This document shows positions 35,214 through 44,504 of a DNA stretch of 64,000 bases, in pieces. Origin of the DNA: Saccharibacillus sacchari DSM 19268 (lineage in GTDB: Bacteria > Bacillota > Bacilli > Paenibacillales > Paenibacillaceae). Position 1 is the first letter of the stretch, and each line of letters begins with the position of its first letter. Below the pieces are notes generated by a model. It was not told where the DNA came from. It worked only from the letters and a program-made list of their open reading frames with translations, and ran no database searches. The translations under genes and the position numbers were made by a program. The stretch lies in assembly GCF_000585395.1 (NCBI RefSeq), contig NZ_KK073875.1:5823531-5887530 (forward strand), given 5' to 3'.

Positions 35214-36797
35214 TCAGGGTGCCATCTCCAGGAATTGAGCGTCCGGGTTTTTGTCGATGGCCGTGCGCATCGCGTATTCGTTCTCGAACAGCGCGACGTA
35301 GTTGCCCTTCTTGTCCTTCACCAGCGTCGAGTTGATCCGGAATTTCGAAGGGTCGATCTCCGGCGCAACGATCCAACGGGCGAACTGGAACGTTTGGCGC
35401 TGAAGCTGAACATCCACGCCGTACTCGTTTTTCATCCGGTATTCAAAGACCTCGAATTGCAGCTGTCCGACCACGCCGAGAATCGTATCGTCGAAGCTGA
35501 CCGTACGGAATACCTGAATGGTGCCTTCCTCCGTCAACTGGTCGATCCCTTTTTGATATTGCTTGTGCTTGAGCGCGTTTTTGGCCGTGACTTTGGCGAA
35601 AATTTCCGGGGAGAACGTCGGCAGTTCTTCGAACTCGAAGTTCTGACCTTCTACGAGCGAGTCGCCGATCCGGAAAATGCCCGGGTCGAACAAACCGATA
35701 ATGTCGCCCGCGTAAGCCGTTTCGACGATATCGCGGTCTTGAGCCAAGAACTGCTGCGGCTGTGCCAGCTTGATGTCTTTGCCTACGCGCACATGTTTGA
35801 CGCTCATGCCGCGCTCGAACTTGCCGGACACGATGCGCAGGAACGCGATACGGTCGCGATGCGCCGGGTTCATGTTCGCTTGAATCTTGAACACGTAGCC
35901 GCTGAATTTCTCGCGTGTCGGTTCGATCTCGCCTTCCGTACTTTTGCGCGGTGCCGGTTTCGGCGCAAGCTCCAGGAAGTTTTCCAGGAACGTTTGCAGG
36001 CCGAAGTTGTTGATTGCGCTGCCGAAGAACAGAGGGGTCAGCTCGCCGCGTTTGACCTTTTCGTAATCGAATTGGTCGCCCGCCACGTCCAACAGCTCCA
36101 GCTCTTCCGCCAGTTGGTTCGCATGATACTCGCCTGCCATCTCGGAGATAATCGGATCGCGATAGTCTTCGACTTTTTGGACTTTGATTTGCGAATGGTC
36201 GTCGCCTTGGAACAGCTCGACCTGGTTTTTCATCCGGTCGTAAATGCCGTTCAGCTCACGTCCCATGCCGATCGGCCAGTTCATCGGAACGGCGCGGATG
36301 CCCAGTACCTGTTCGAGTTCTTCCATCAGGTCGAACGGGCTGCGGCCTTCGCGGTCGAGTTTGTTGATAAACGTAAAGATCGGAATGCCGCGCTGCGCGC
36401 AGACTTGGAACAGCTTGATCGTCTGGGCTTCGACACCCTTCGCGACGTCGATCAGCATGACCGCGCTATCGGCTGCCGTCAGCGTCCGGTAGGTGTCTTC
36501 ACTGAAGTCTTGGTGACCCGGCGTATCCAAAATGTTGATGCGGTGGCCGTTGTAATCGAATTGCATCACCGACGAAGTAACCGAGATGCCCCGCTGCTTC
36601 TCGATCTCCATCCAGTCGCTCGTTGCGTGTTTGCTGGCTTTACGGGCCTTGACCGTTCCGGCCAGACGAATAGCGCCGCCGAAGAGCAGCAGCTTCTCCG
36701 TCAGCGTCGTTTTCCCGGCATCCGGGTGAGATATAATGGCAAAAGTTCTGCGTTTCTCGACTTCCTCGCGCAAAACTTTATCTTGGGTTTGGCTCAT
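35214..36797 (-). CDS. prfC: Peptide chain release factor 3
   Basis: This 527-residue translational GTPase has a G1 loop SHPDAGKTT, a switch region with GISVTSS, G3 DTPGHQDF and G4 NKLD, followed by the RF3-specific domains II and III. It recycles RF1/RF2 from the ribosome after termination. Start ATG 36797 follows GAAGGGA by eight bases. RF3 is patchy among Bacillales, so its presence here is worth noting but not strange. Confidence 0.94.
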   Translation of the reverse strand: MSQTQDKVLREEVEKRRTFAIISHPDAGKTTLTEKLLLFGGAIRLAGTVKARKASKHATSDWMEIEKQRGISVTSSVMQFDYNGHRINILDTPGHQDFSEDTYRTLTAADSAVMLIDVAKGVEAQTIKLFQVCAQRGIPIFTFINKLDREGRSPFDLMEELEQVLGIRAVPMNWPIGMGRELNGIYDRMKNQVELFQGDDHSQIKVQKVEDYRDPIISEMAGEYHANQLAEELELLDVAGDQFDYEKVKRGELTPLFFGSAINNFGLQTFLENFLELAPKPAPRKSTEGEIEPTREKFSGYVFKIQANMNPAHRDRIAFLRIVSGKFERGMSVKHVRVGKDIKLAQPQQFLAQDRDIVETAYAGDIIGLFDPGIFRIGDSLVEGQNFEFEELPTFSPEIFAKVTAKNALKHKQYQKGIDQLTEEGTIQVFRTVSFDDTILGVVGQLQFEVFEYRMKNEYGVDVQLQRQTFQFARWIVAPEIDPSKFRINSTLVKDKKGNYVALFENEYAMRTAIDKNPDAQFLEMAP

Positions 36798-36924
36798 GTT
36801 CACGTTCCCTTCTGTATCGTGCGTATTCATCCCTATATTGTACCATAATTAACGCTTCGGCAAGGGGAGAATCTGCATCGATGCTTAGAGAAACGCAATT
36901 CTTTTCAGACAGGCTTCCCTCGAT

Positions 36925-37332
36925 CTACTCTTCTTCCGGCTCCCGCCGAAACGAACGCATATACTCCCGTACCGCTTCGTCGTCATATTCGGTTAACAGG
37001 CGGCCCAAGTGCAGCTTGACCTCGGCCAAATGACGCTCCTGTTGCTCGATCCCGGCAATCTGTTCGCGCACCAGCTCCCGGATCGCCTCCACATCCATCT
37101 CCGGCCCCTCGCCCAGCTTGCGCAGCGTATCGCCGATTCGGGATAACGGGTACCCGAGCGCTTTCGTATCCTGAATAAATTGGATCATCGTCAGATATTC
37201 ATCGCCGTAAAGCCGGTACCCGCTCTCGCTTCGCTCCGGCTGCGGCAGCAGACCCTCGTCTTCGTAAAAGCGAATCGCCGCCGTTGTCAGTCCCGTCTGC
37301 TTCGCCAGTTGACCCCGGGTCATTTTCTTCAT
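36925..37332 (-). CDS. MerR-family transcriptional regulator
   Basis: This 135-residue protein has an N-terminal MerR winged helix (QLAKQTGLTTAAIRFYEDEG, then SGYRLYGDEY) and a dimerising coiled coil, with no conserved metal-binding cysteines, so it is not a classic metal sensor. GGAGAG precedes the ATG. It is the second gene after a hydrolase, 33 bases away. The promoter upstream of the pair has a perfect palindrome within a long spacer, exactly the site such a protein would bind. Confidence 0.88.
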   Translation of the reverse strand: MKKMTRGQLAKQTGLTTAAIRFYEDEGLLPQPERSESGYRLYGDEYLTMIQFIQDTKALGYPLSRIGDTLRKLGEGPEMDVEAIRELVREQIAGIEQQERHLAEVKLHLGRLLTEYDDEAVREYMRSFRREPEEE

Positions 37333-37365
37333 CGATCGCTCTCCCTCACTTTTCCGCTACTATCA

Positions 37366-38676
37366 TTATCTTGCCGCCGCACCCGGCGTAACTTTTCCGT
37401 CCAGATCTCCACCTGTTAGTGCTGCATCGCCCATACGCGTATACTCGGGCTGATAACGAACTTCCGGAAATGCCGCAACGTCTTGCCCGAGCAGTTCCGA
37501 CTCGATCCCGTTCAGATAACGATCGAAAAAAGCCGTCGTATACGTACGCGTAATCTCGATCGTCCGCTCCGCCGAGACTTTCTTGGCGAACAGCTTTGGA
37601 GATACCAACGAAATATCGGTAAAGCTCTGATGGTAAAAAGGCTCAACCGTTGCAAACAGCGCATCGCTTCGGCTCGCCCGCATCACCCGATCCGCATCTT
37701 CTTGCCACTCCTCGAAAAAGACCGCTTCTTTCTTAGGCGTGTCCGGGTTCAAGCTCTGCGCCGTTCCGCCCGTGAACAAATACATAAACGGACGCTCCAG
37801 CGGCTTATGCGACACCTCGCCCCAGAATCCTCCTTCCAGACTGAGCGCGGCAGCAAATCGTTCATCCGTCGCCAACGCTTCCGCAGCCGTCGCTCCGCCG
37901 TAAGAATGGCCTAGAATCCCGACTCGACTCAAATCCAGCAGGCCTGACAAGACATGACCCGAAGACGGATGATTCCACTCTTCCAATGTATCTCGTACAA
38001 AACGAGCGTCCAGCGCGCGTACCGCAACCTCTTTGACATTATAATCATACAATTCGCGCGACTGCGCAAACTCCGGCTCATGCAAATATGCCGCGTAGCT
38101 TCCGTCCGTCAATTTTACCCGTGCAGACGTATAGGGATGGTCCATACCGATGACGATGTAGCCTTGGCTAGCTAGCTCTTCAACAAGGGTCAGACTCTGG
38201 TAACGCGTCGAGCGAATCCCCGGAGAGAACAACAATACAGGATACCTCGAACACTCCTTTGCGACCGGAACATTTTTAAACATATGCGTTTTCACTCGTG
38301 ACACATGTCGGAACAATCCTTTAGGCAGGCCGAACACCAGCGAAATACACTCCCCTAGCGAATCCGGGTAATTTTCCACCTCAGTGTCCTGTTGACTTGA
38401 CAGTTCCGCCGGATACCAGACCGTAATCGGGATTTCGCGTTCCCCCACACCTTCCGGGACCGTACCACGCTTCGTTTCTTTACGTTTGCTGTCGGTTAAA
38501 TGCGCCTCAAATGTGCCAATGGCATAAGTCCCCGTCGGCTCCGGCATCGTGAAGACAGGGAACAAACGTCTCATCGGATTTGAACTGAGACCTTCCTTTT
38601 TCGACCGATAGATATGGGCGGCTGCCGCAATTCCCGCTACCCCGCCGAGTACTCCCCATTTCGTGCTAGTTTTCAT
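37366..38676 (-). CDS. Membrane-anchored alpha/beta hydrolase (PAF-acetylhydrolase-like)
   Basis: This protein of about 436 residues has a short N-terminal hydrophobic stretch (WGVLGGVAGIAAAAHIY) that may be an anchor. The alpha/beta hydrolase domain has an oxyanion region (VLLFSPGIRS), a nucleophile elbow GHSYGG and a late histidine (YHQSF is one candidate). It resembles platelet-activating-factor acetylhydrolase-type esterases. The start is ATG 38676, or TTG 38682, after AAGGAG. It is first in the operon with a MerR gene, suggesting induced expression. Substrate unknown. A distant paralogue lies at 59053. Confidence 0.82.
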   Translation of the reverse strand: MKTSTKWGVLGGVAGIAAAAHIYRSKKEGLSSNPMRRLFPVFTMPEPTGTYAIGTFEAHLTDSKRKETKRGTVPEGVGEREIPITVWYPAELSSQQDTEVENYPDSLGECISLVFGLPKGLFRHVSRVKTHMFKNVPVAKECSRYPVLLFSPGIRSTRYQSLTLVEELASQGYIVIGMDHPYTSARVKLTDGSYAAYLHEPEFAQSRELYDYNVKEVAVRALDARFVRDTLEEWNHPSSGHVLSGLLDLSRVGILGHSYGGATAAEALATDERFAAALSLEGGFWGEVSHKPLERPFMYLFTGGTAQSLNPDTPKKEAVFFEEWQEDADRVMRASRSDALFATVEPFYHQSFTDISLVSPKLFAKKVSAERTIEITRTYTTAFFDRYLNGIESELLGQDVAAFPEVRYQPEYTRMGDAALTGGDLDGKVTPGAAAR

Positions 38677-38714
38677 GACCAACCACTCTCCTTCGTTTTG
38701 ACTATTCTAATCTC

Positions 38715-38746
38715 AGCATAAAGGTTGAAGTATACTTCAAGGTCAA
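38715..38746 (-). promoter_or_regulatory. MerR-type promoter with long spacer and operator palindrome
   Basis: On the minus strand, -35 TTGACC (38741-38746) and -10 TATGCT (38715-38720) are separated by about 20 bases. The spacer is filled by TTGAAGTATACTTCAA (38725-38740), a perfect 16-bp palindrome. Stretched spacers with a dyad inside are the hallmark of promoters that MerR proteins untwist. It drives the hydrolase-merR pair. Confidence 0.8.
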
Positions 38747-38769
38747 GCTTGAACTGCCCCGTCTCCGTA

Positions 38770-38825
38770 AAAAAACAAAAAAGCCGCTGCGTCGTCGGAA
38801 AGTTCGACGATACAGCGGCTTTACA
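38770..38825 (-). terminator. Terminator of zwf
   Basis: AAAGCCGCTG / CAGCGGCTTT outer stem, with an inner TCGTCG / CGACGA arm, followed on the minus strand by TTTTTTGTTTTTTT. Confidence 0.88.
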
Positions 38826-38850
38826 GTCTATGGCTATAGTTGTTTTTGGA

Positions 38851-40407
38851 TTAGTTGCTCGAAGCCGCTACCCAAATGACATTGTCTTCTTCTTGTCCGT
38901 TAACCGGCCACCAGTGGAATCCGTCGCGCGCAAGCAGTTCGTGCGCCGCGTCCGGTCCCCAGCTTCCTGCCGGATACGTGCTGACGTCAGCCGGATTTTC
39001 TTTCCAAGCCGCATCGATCTTGTCCACGAAAGCCCAAGCCGAAGCCACTTCGTCCCAACGCGTGAAGTACGTGGAATCGCCTTTCGCCGCATCGTGGATC
39101 AGGCGCTCGTAAGCTTCCGGAGAGTTGATGCCCACCAGGCAGCTTTGGCAGAACTCCATTGCCACTTGCGCGATTTCCGATTCCGAACCCGGCTTCTTCG
39201 CATTGATCTTGAAGTAGATGCCTTCCATCGGATTGACGCGGATCACCAGCAGGTTAGGCTTGAGATCATGCTTTTGCCCGAGGTAAATGTTGCCCGGCAT
39301 CTTTTTGAATTCGATCACGACTTCGGTCGTCTTCACCGGCAGGCGCTTGCCTGTCCGAATATAGAACGGCACGCCGGCCCAACGGAAGTTATCCACGGTT
39401 ACGCGAGCCGCAAAGAACGTCTCGGTGTTCGAGTTCGGATCGACTTTGTCTTCTTCGCGGTAGCCCGGAAGGTCTTTGCCGTTGCTTTGTCCGGCGGTAT
39501 ATTGGCCGCGCACGACATTGGCTCTGACTTCGTCGGAGTCGGCGAAATGGTGCAGCGAACGCAGCACTTTGACCTTCTCGTCGCGGATGTCTTCGGCCAG
39601 CAGACGGCTAGGCGGTTCCATGGCGATCATGGTGAGCAGCTGGAGAATATGGTTTTGACCCATATCGCGCAGCGCGCCCGCATGATCATAGTAGCCGCCG
39701 CGCTCTTCGACGCCGACCGTTTCGCCCAACGTGATTTGCACGTTCGCGATGTATTTGTTGTTCCAGAGCGACTCGAAGAACATGTTCGAGAAACGGATCG
39801 TCTCGATGTTCTGCACCATCTCTTTGCCGAGATAGTGGTCGATCCGGTAGATCTCGTCTTCCTGGAACACATGGCCCAGTTCTTCGTTCAGCTTCTCGGC
39901 CGACTTGAGGTCGTAGCCGAACGGCTTCTCGATCACGAGACGGTGCCAGCCTTCGCTGTCCAGCATGCCGCCTTCGCGCAGATTGAGCGAAACGCTGCCG
40001 AACAGTTCCGGCGCAAGCGCCAGATAGAAGAGGCGGTTGCCGGGAATCGAGAATTTGGACTCGATCGCTTCCGTCTGTTCTTTGAGTTCTTGGAATCCCG
40101 CCACGTTGTTGATGTCGAGGGATTTATATTCGAAGTGTTCCGCAAACGTGTTCCACTTCTCCTGGTCGGAAGATTTGTACCGTCCGAATTCCTGAATCGA
40201 GCGGAATACGTCGTCGCGGAATTCATCATTCGTGCGAGGGCGTCTAGCCACTCCGACTACTGCAAAGTCCTCCGCCAATTTGCCTTCCCGGTACAAGCTG
40301 AAAATGGCCGGGAACAACTTACGACGGGCCAGGTCTCCGGTAGCCCCGAAGATGAAAAAGACCGCGCCCGGTGCTTTCAATGCTTCAAGATTTTGATTGT
40401 CCGTCAT
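38851..40407 (-). CDS. zwf: Glucose-6-phosphate 1-dehydrogenase
   Basis: This 518-residue enzyme has the NADP-binding motif FGATGDLARRKLFPA near residue 20, the substrate signature RIDHYLGKE near residue 200, and EKPFGYD. It oxidises glucose-6-phosphate at the entry of the pentose phosphate pathway, making NADPH. Length is normal. The ATG follows GGGGAG at short spacing. No gnd or pgl gene is adjacent. A good terminator follows. Confidence 0.96.
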   Translation of the reverse strand: MTDNQNLEALKAPGAVFFIFGATGDLARRKLFPAIFSLYREGKLAEDFAVVGVARRPRTNDEFRDDVFRSIQEFGRYKSSDQEKWNTFAEHFEYKSLDINNVAGFQELKEQTEAIESKFSIPGNRLFYLALAPELFGSVSLNLREGGMLDSEGWHRLVIEKPFGYDLKSAEKLNEELGHVFQEDEIYRIDHYLGKEMVQNIETIRFSNMFFESLWNNKYIANVQITLGETVGVEERGGYYDHAGALRDMGQNHILQLLTMIAMEPPSRLLAEDIRDEKVKVLRSLHHFADSDEVRANVVRGQYTAGQSNGKDLPGYREEDKVDPNSNTETFFAARVTVDNFRWAGVPFYIRTGKRLPVKTTEVVIEFKKMPGNIYLGQKHDLKPNLLVIRVNPMEGIYFKINAKKPGSESEIAQVAMEFCQSCLVGINSPEAYERLIHDAAKGDSTYFTRWDEVASAWAFVDKIDAAWKENPADVSTYPAGSWGPDAAHELLARDGFHWWPVNGQEEDNVIWVAASSN

Positions 40408-40603
40408 AGCTCCCCATTCTTCCTGTATTAGTATAGTAACGAATTGTTATGCCTGACTCTTAATTCTCCGCGTTAGTGCGGAAAAAGAAAGATGTGATGT
40501 CATTCTATCATATCTCTCAAATTGATGCTATCGTATTGATTATCATTTATGTTGATCTAAGATGAAGGTTTCATTAATATTTCCGTACACCAAAAAGGTA
40601 CAC

Positions 40604-40632
40604 AAAAAGGCCGGCTAAATCAAGCCGACCTG
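40604..40632 (-). terminator. Terminator of the secreted beta-helix gene
   Basis: GGTCGGCT / AGCCGGCC stem (one wobble) with a six-base loop, followed on the minus strand by TTTTTG. Confidence 0.8.
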
Positions 40633-40655
40633 GCGAAAAATTAAGGATAGCGTTT

Positions 40656-42431
40656 TCAATTTTCCAGGGTCACTTCGCCGTATACCCGCGTATCCGCCCA
40701 GTACGGAAGGTTTTTGTCCACCCAGCTTAAATACGTATCGCGTCGCCCGTCCCCGTTGGAATCGTCGTTCGCGCTGGCGTTGAACCCGATCACGTCGCCT
40801 GCCTGCGGAGCAAGCGCCGTATAAGGAACCGCAAACTCTACTGTATAGCCGCCCTCGCGCTGAATCACGGCCTTGGTTACCTTCGAAAGATTAAATCCTC
40901 GCATAGCCGAAGAAAGCACTCCGTCGTAGCCCACGCGCAGCTGGTAATCGCCTACCGTTCGAGTCCCATTTTTCGTATTCAATTCATCTACCCAGACCTC
41001 AACCGAATCATTATGCTCGTCCGCGGCCAGCGCATTCGGCGTCGCATCCGTCATTTCGAACAAATAATACAGCGCATTGTCGTCCCAAGCAATTCGTACC
41101 GTTCCCGTCGTACCGTTCGCATCCGTATTGAGTGCAAGCGGCGTCGCGTTGCTCCACAGATCATCGACCAACCCGTCGATACGCGGCGTCCCTCTTGCTG
41201 CTGCGTAATCGTCCTCTTCCCCGCCTCCGGGCGGCGCCGAATTCGGCACATCGCTAAATACCTGCGCCTGAGACTGGTTATAGAATGGGAAGCCTCCTTC
41301 TCCCTGAACCGCGTTGCCCGAGAAATTCAACTGTCCGATCACCGTTTTCAAAATATGCACGCCGTGATTAGCCGGATTAACGATCTCGTTACGGGCAAAG
41401 AAAGCCTGAATGCTCGCCGAACCGAGAATCAGAATCCCGCTGTCCGCCGAGTCCGTAATCGTATTTTGCTCAAACGTCGCGTTCACGATACTCGGTTCTT
41501 TATAGGTCGCCTGCAGACGAATTCCGCCTTTTTCCGGAATGGCCGGGTTACGGCTGTCACGCAAGATCGTGTTCCGCACGACTTGAAGATTGCGCACCTC
41601 ATACGTCTGATAACTGCCCTCCGACGCGATGAATACGCCCGCTCCTCCAGTATCGGCGATTGCGTTTTTCTCAATGGATATGTTCGTGCCGCCCGATACC
41701 GTGATGCCGCGCGCATGACCGCCGGCTACGTCGTTATTCGCAATCTTCACGTTGTTGACCCAAGTGCCGTTTTTCTCATAGGATACGACGGCGATCATGT
41801 CATCTCCCGTATAGCGTACCGTATTCTCCTCGATCCGAATGTTCGCCGAACCGCCCGTCATATGAATGCCGTCAGCCAGCGTATCCCGAATATCGTTGCG
41901 AACGATCGCCCCGTTTATGCCGTATCCGATAATCCCCGCCGACGAACCGCCCACGATGAACGTATCCGAAACTGTGAAATCTGCCGCTCCGGGCATAATA
42001 TGCACCCGAGCCGACACGGAGGTGGATAAACGCGCAGTCACCGGAACGCTCGTCAGCTTCACCCGGCTCAACCCGCTTCCGTTGCCGGTCAACTGAACAG
42101 CTTGTCGCTGCGGGTTCGTGCTGTGCAGCACAGATGCTTCGCCTTCGCCAACCATATCCACTCCATCCAGAACAACCACATCGTCATAGAGAAAAGTTCC
42201 CGGCGGCACGTACACATTTTTGTTCGAAGCTTTGGCGGCGGCTACAGCTTGGCGAATCGCGTTCAGATCGTCGATTCCATCATCGGGTACAGCTCCGTAA
42301 TCGGCAATCGATACGACTTGTCCCGACGCTTGAACGACGGAAGACGGGAACGATACGACAGCAGGCAGAGCAAGAATGGAAGACATCAGCAAACAGGTTA
42401 GGACGTGCCCTCGCTTTTTCGTGATGAACAT
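40656..42431 (-). CDS. Secreted right-handed beta-helix protein with C-terminal CBM9-like domain
   Basis: This 591-residue protein has a Sec signal peptide (cleavage near VQASG). A pectate-lyase-3-type start (SIADYGAVPDDGIDDLNAIRQ) leads into repeated beta-helix coils (SANIRIEENTVRYTGDD, TNISIEKNAIADTGGAGV), then a Pro/Gly/Glu linker. The C-terminal domain of about 180 residues resembles family 9 carbohydrate-binding modules (RIDGLVDDLWSNATPL, IAWDDNALYYLFEM). It probably binds or cleaves a plant or microbial polysaccharide outside the cell. I cannot identify catalytic residues, so the activity is open. The gene is monocistronic. Confidence 0.85.
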   Translation of the reverse strand: MFITKKRGHVLTCLLMSSILALPAVVSFPSSVVQASGQVVSIADYGAVPDDGIDDLNAIRQAVAAAKASNKNVYVPPGTFLYDDVVVLDGVDMVGEGEASVLHSTNPQRQAVQLTGNGSGLSRVKLTSVPVTARLSTSVSARVHIMPGAADFTVSDTFIVGGSSAGIIGYGINGAIVRNDIRDTLADGIHMTGGSANIRIEENTVRYTGDDMIAVVSYEKNGTWVNNVKIANNDVAGGHARGITVSGGTNISIEKNAIADTGGAGVFIASEGSYQTYEVRNLQVVRNTILRDSRNPAIPEKGGIRLQATYKEPSIVNATFEQNTITDSADSGILILGSASIQAFFARNEIVNPANHGVHILKTVIGQLNFSGNAVQGEGGFPFYNQSQAQVFSDVPNSAPPGGGEEDDYAAARGTPRIDGLVDDLWSNATPLALNTDANGTTGTVRIAWDDNALYYLFEMTDATPNALAADEHNDSVEVWVDELNTKNGTRTVGDYQLRVGYDGVLSSAMRGFNLSKVTKAVIQREGGYTVEFAVPYTALAPQAGDVIGFNASANDDSNGDGRRDTYLSWVDKNLPYWADTRVYGEVTLEN

Positions 42432-42576
42432 GACACAATCTCCCCTTTCGGACCTTTGAATTTAAGCGCTTACAAAGTATAATCCGCAAAGCTTGCCGTT
42501 CGATCAGAATGACATAATGTGTTATTTAGTAAAAATTCGAAACACCGACATTTCGATCCGACATCGATACATCCAC

Positions 42577-42613
42577 AAAAAAGACCGCATCGGAGTCTTA
42601 CTCCGTGCGGCCT
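42577..42613 (-). terminator. Terminator after liaR
   Basis: GGCCGCACGGAG / CTCCGATGCGGTC stem (one mismatch) followed on the minus strand by TTTTTTG, 31 bases past the liaR stop. Confidence 0.85.
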
Positions 42614-42643
42614 GCGTTTGACTTGCGCAAGTATCCGATTTTG

Positions 42644-43294
42644 TTATTGGGCCAATCCGTTTTTATAAGCGTAAATGGCAGCTTGCGTCCGGTCTTCCAC
42701 TTCCAATTTGGACAACAGGTTCGTTACATGGAATTTGACCGTCTTGATCCCGATCACCAGTTCGTCCGCGATCTCCTGATTCGACTTGCCTTGAGCCACG
42801 TAACGAAGCACTTCCATTTCCCGATCCGTAAGATCGTCGTGCAGAGCCCTGGCAGGCGGCGGGGTGCGGAAACGATCCATCATTTTGGCGGCGACTTGCG
42901 ATTCAAGCACGGACTGTCCGCGCACTGCCGCACGAATCGCGTCAGCCACCTCATTGGCCCGCGATGTTTTCAGCAGATAACTGAAAGCTCCGGCTTCGAT
43001 CACCGGATACATTTTCTCGTCATCCAAATAACTCGTCAGCACGATGACCTTGCAGTCCGGACAATTTTTCAATACCTCGCGCGTCGCTTCGATTCCGTCC
43101 ATGCCGTCCATCACGAGGTCCATAAGAACGACATCCGGATTGTACTGCTGCGCCATCCGTACGCCTTCTTCGCCGCCGCTCGCTTCGCCGACAACCTCGA
43201 TCCCGTCTTCGGTATCGAGGACGGCAGCCAACCCGATGCGTACCATCTCATGATCGTCGACGAGCAGCACGCTAATCAGTTCTTCCGTCTCCAT
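42644..43294 (-). CDS. liaR: NarL-family response regulator, LiaR/VraR-like
   Basis: This 216-residue protein has a receiver domain with DDH (residues 13-15), phospho-acceptor Asp in LMDLVMDG, Thr in VLTSY and Lys in LLKTS, then a LuxR-type helix-turn-helix (LTDREMEVLRYVAQGKSNQEI). It is the DNA-binding half of the LiaSR cell-envelope stress system. It starts two bases after the liaS stop, so the pair is coupled. The likely targets are the psp/lia genes just upstream. Confidence 0.92.
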   Translation of the reverse strand: METEELISVLLVDDHEMVRIGLAAVLDTEDGIEVVGEASGGEEGVRMAQQYNPDVVLMDLVMDGMDGIEATREVLKNCPDCKVIVLTSYLDDEKMYPVIEAGAFSYLLKTSRANEVADAIRAAVRGQSVLESQVAAKMMDRFRTPPPARALHDDLTDREMEVLRYVAQGKSNQEIADELVIGIKTVKFHVTNLLSKLEVEDRTQAAIYAYKNGLAQ

Positions 43295-43296
43295 GA

Positions 43297-44364
43297 TTAT
43301 TCCTCGCTCCCTCTTTGTCCTCCGTCTACCAATGGCACGTTCAGTTCGATACGCGTTCCTTTACCGGGGGCGGTTATGTAACGAATGGAGCCGCCGATTT
43401 CGCTGACCCGTTCCTGCATCAGCGACAAGCCGTAAGAAGCCTGCTTCTTCTCGTCCAGCTCGAAACCTACGCCGTTATCCTTCAGCGACATTCGCAATGC
43501 ATCGCTTCGACGGACGATCATAATCTCCATCTTGTCGGCTTTCGAGTGGCGCAGCGTGTTCGACAGCGCTTCTTGGACGATACGGAACAGATGATTTTCG
43601 ATCCCTTTGACCAGTTCAAGCCCGGCGTCCATATCGAGCGTGATTTCCATCGGGACTTTGGCTTGGATTTCGCGTACCAGCTCGCTCAGCCCTTGATACA
43701 GCGGTTTGCCTTCCAGATAAACGGGACGAAGATGCAGCAACAGTGCCCGCATTTCCGACTGCGCGACCGATGCCATTTCCTCGATCAGTTCTACTTGGCG
43801 CCTGGCTCGGGACAGATCTTTTTCAAACGTACGCCCGACCGCCGTAGCCGTCATCGAGATCGCGAACAACTGCTGCGACACCGCATCGTGCAGTTCGCGG
43901 GCGAGACGCTGACGTTCTTCGACGATCGCCGATACCCGAGCCTGCTCCGCCAACTGCGCGTTGTGCGTCGACAACCGCTGAAGCGAGCTGACCTGCTCTT
44001 CCCACTTTTTGCCGACTCGATCAAGCTGCTCCGCCAAGCCGTCCAACTCGCCGCCGGCCGGCCAGGCTGTGCGCACGGGGTTTCCTTTTTCCCACAGCAG
44101 CAGCGTATCTTGAATCCGGTCGAACTGAATCTTGCTCTGCATGGCGCGATACAATCCGTATAACGCACCGACGGCGATACATACAGCCAGGACGGTTAGG
44201 CCAGCACGGATCTTGAGCGGCCAAGTATCCGGTACGTTCAACAGCCCATACGAGTACAACACATACATCGCCGATAGCAGCACGATCAGCGACAGCAGCA
44301 TCCCCGAACCGATTCCCTGCATGATCGTATTCGATTTTCGGACTTTCTTCGGTTCATTCGCCAT
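43297..44364 (-). CDS. liaS: Sensor histidine kinase, LiaS/VraS-like
   Basis: This 355-residue kinase has two N-terminal membrane helices (about 15-37 and 47-68) with a very short outside loop. It has a HAMP-like linker, a HisKA_3 phosphoacceptor box (ERQRLARELHDAVSQQL, with His) and a HATPase_c domain with N box and DNGVGFEL. Such intramembrane-sensing kinases detect lipid II-cycle damage through LiaF. It follows liaF but is separated from it by a 100-bp family B element. Confidence 0.93.
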   Translation of the reverse strand: MANEPKKVRKSNTIMQGIGSGMLLSLIVLLSAMYVLYSYGLLNVPDTWPLKIRAGLTVLAVCIAVGALYGLYRAMQSKIQFDRIQDTLLLWEKGNPVRTAWPAGGELDGLAEQLDRVGKKWEEQVSSLQRLSTHNAQLAEQARVSAIVEERQRLARELHDAVSQQLFAISMTATAVGRTFEKDLSRARRQVELIEEMASVAQSEMRALLLHLRPVYLEGKPLYQGLSELVREIQAKVPMEITLDMDAGLELVKGIENHLFRIVQEALSNTLRHSKADKMEIMIVRRSDALRMSLKDNGVGFELDEKKQASYGLSLMQERVSEIGGSIRYITAPGKGTRIELNVPLVDGGQRGSEE

Positions 44365-44403
44365 GTTTGTTCACCGTCTCCCCGTTCGCCCCAAGCTACT
44401 GGC

Positions 44404-44503
44404 AGCTTATCAACGCTAAAGGTAAGGTTACGCTCGTCTAAAACGCACCTAAGGCGCGTGAGTTTTAGACGAACGAAAACTTCTGATTAAGAGTTGATAA
44501 GCT
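44404..44503. mobile_element. Family B MITE-like element, full copy
   Basis: An element of 100 bp has terminal inverted repeats AGCTTATCAAC and GTTGATAAGCT, with a strong inner hairpin (GTCTAAAAC / GTTTTAGAC). It has no ORF. It sits exactly between the liaF stop codon (one base away) and the liaS start. Half copies occur at about 51385-51432 and 56890-56930. Confidence 0.75.
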
Positions 44504-44504
44504 A

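Noticed and set aside
35235..36848. 537-codon open frame on the plus strand
   Set aside because: It is the shadow of prfC; the minus strand carries all GTPase motifs.
38725..40431. 568-codon open frame on the plus strand
   Set aside because: It is the shadow of zwf, and it spans the zwf terminator and the MerR-type promoter.
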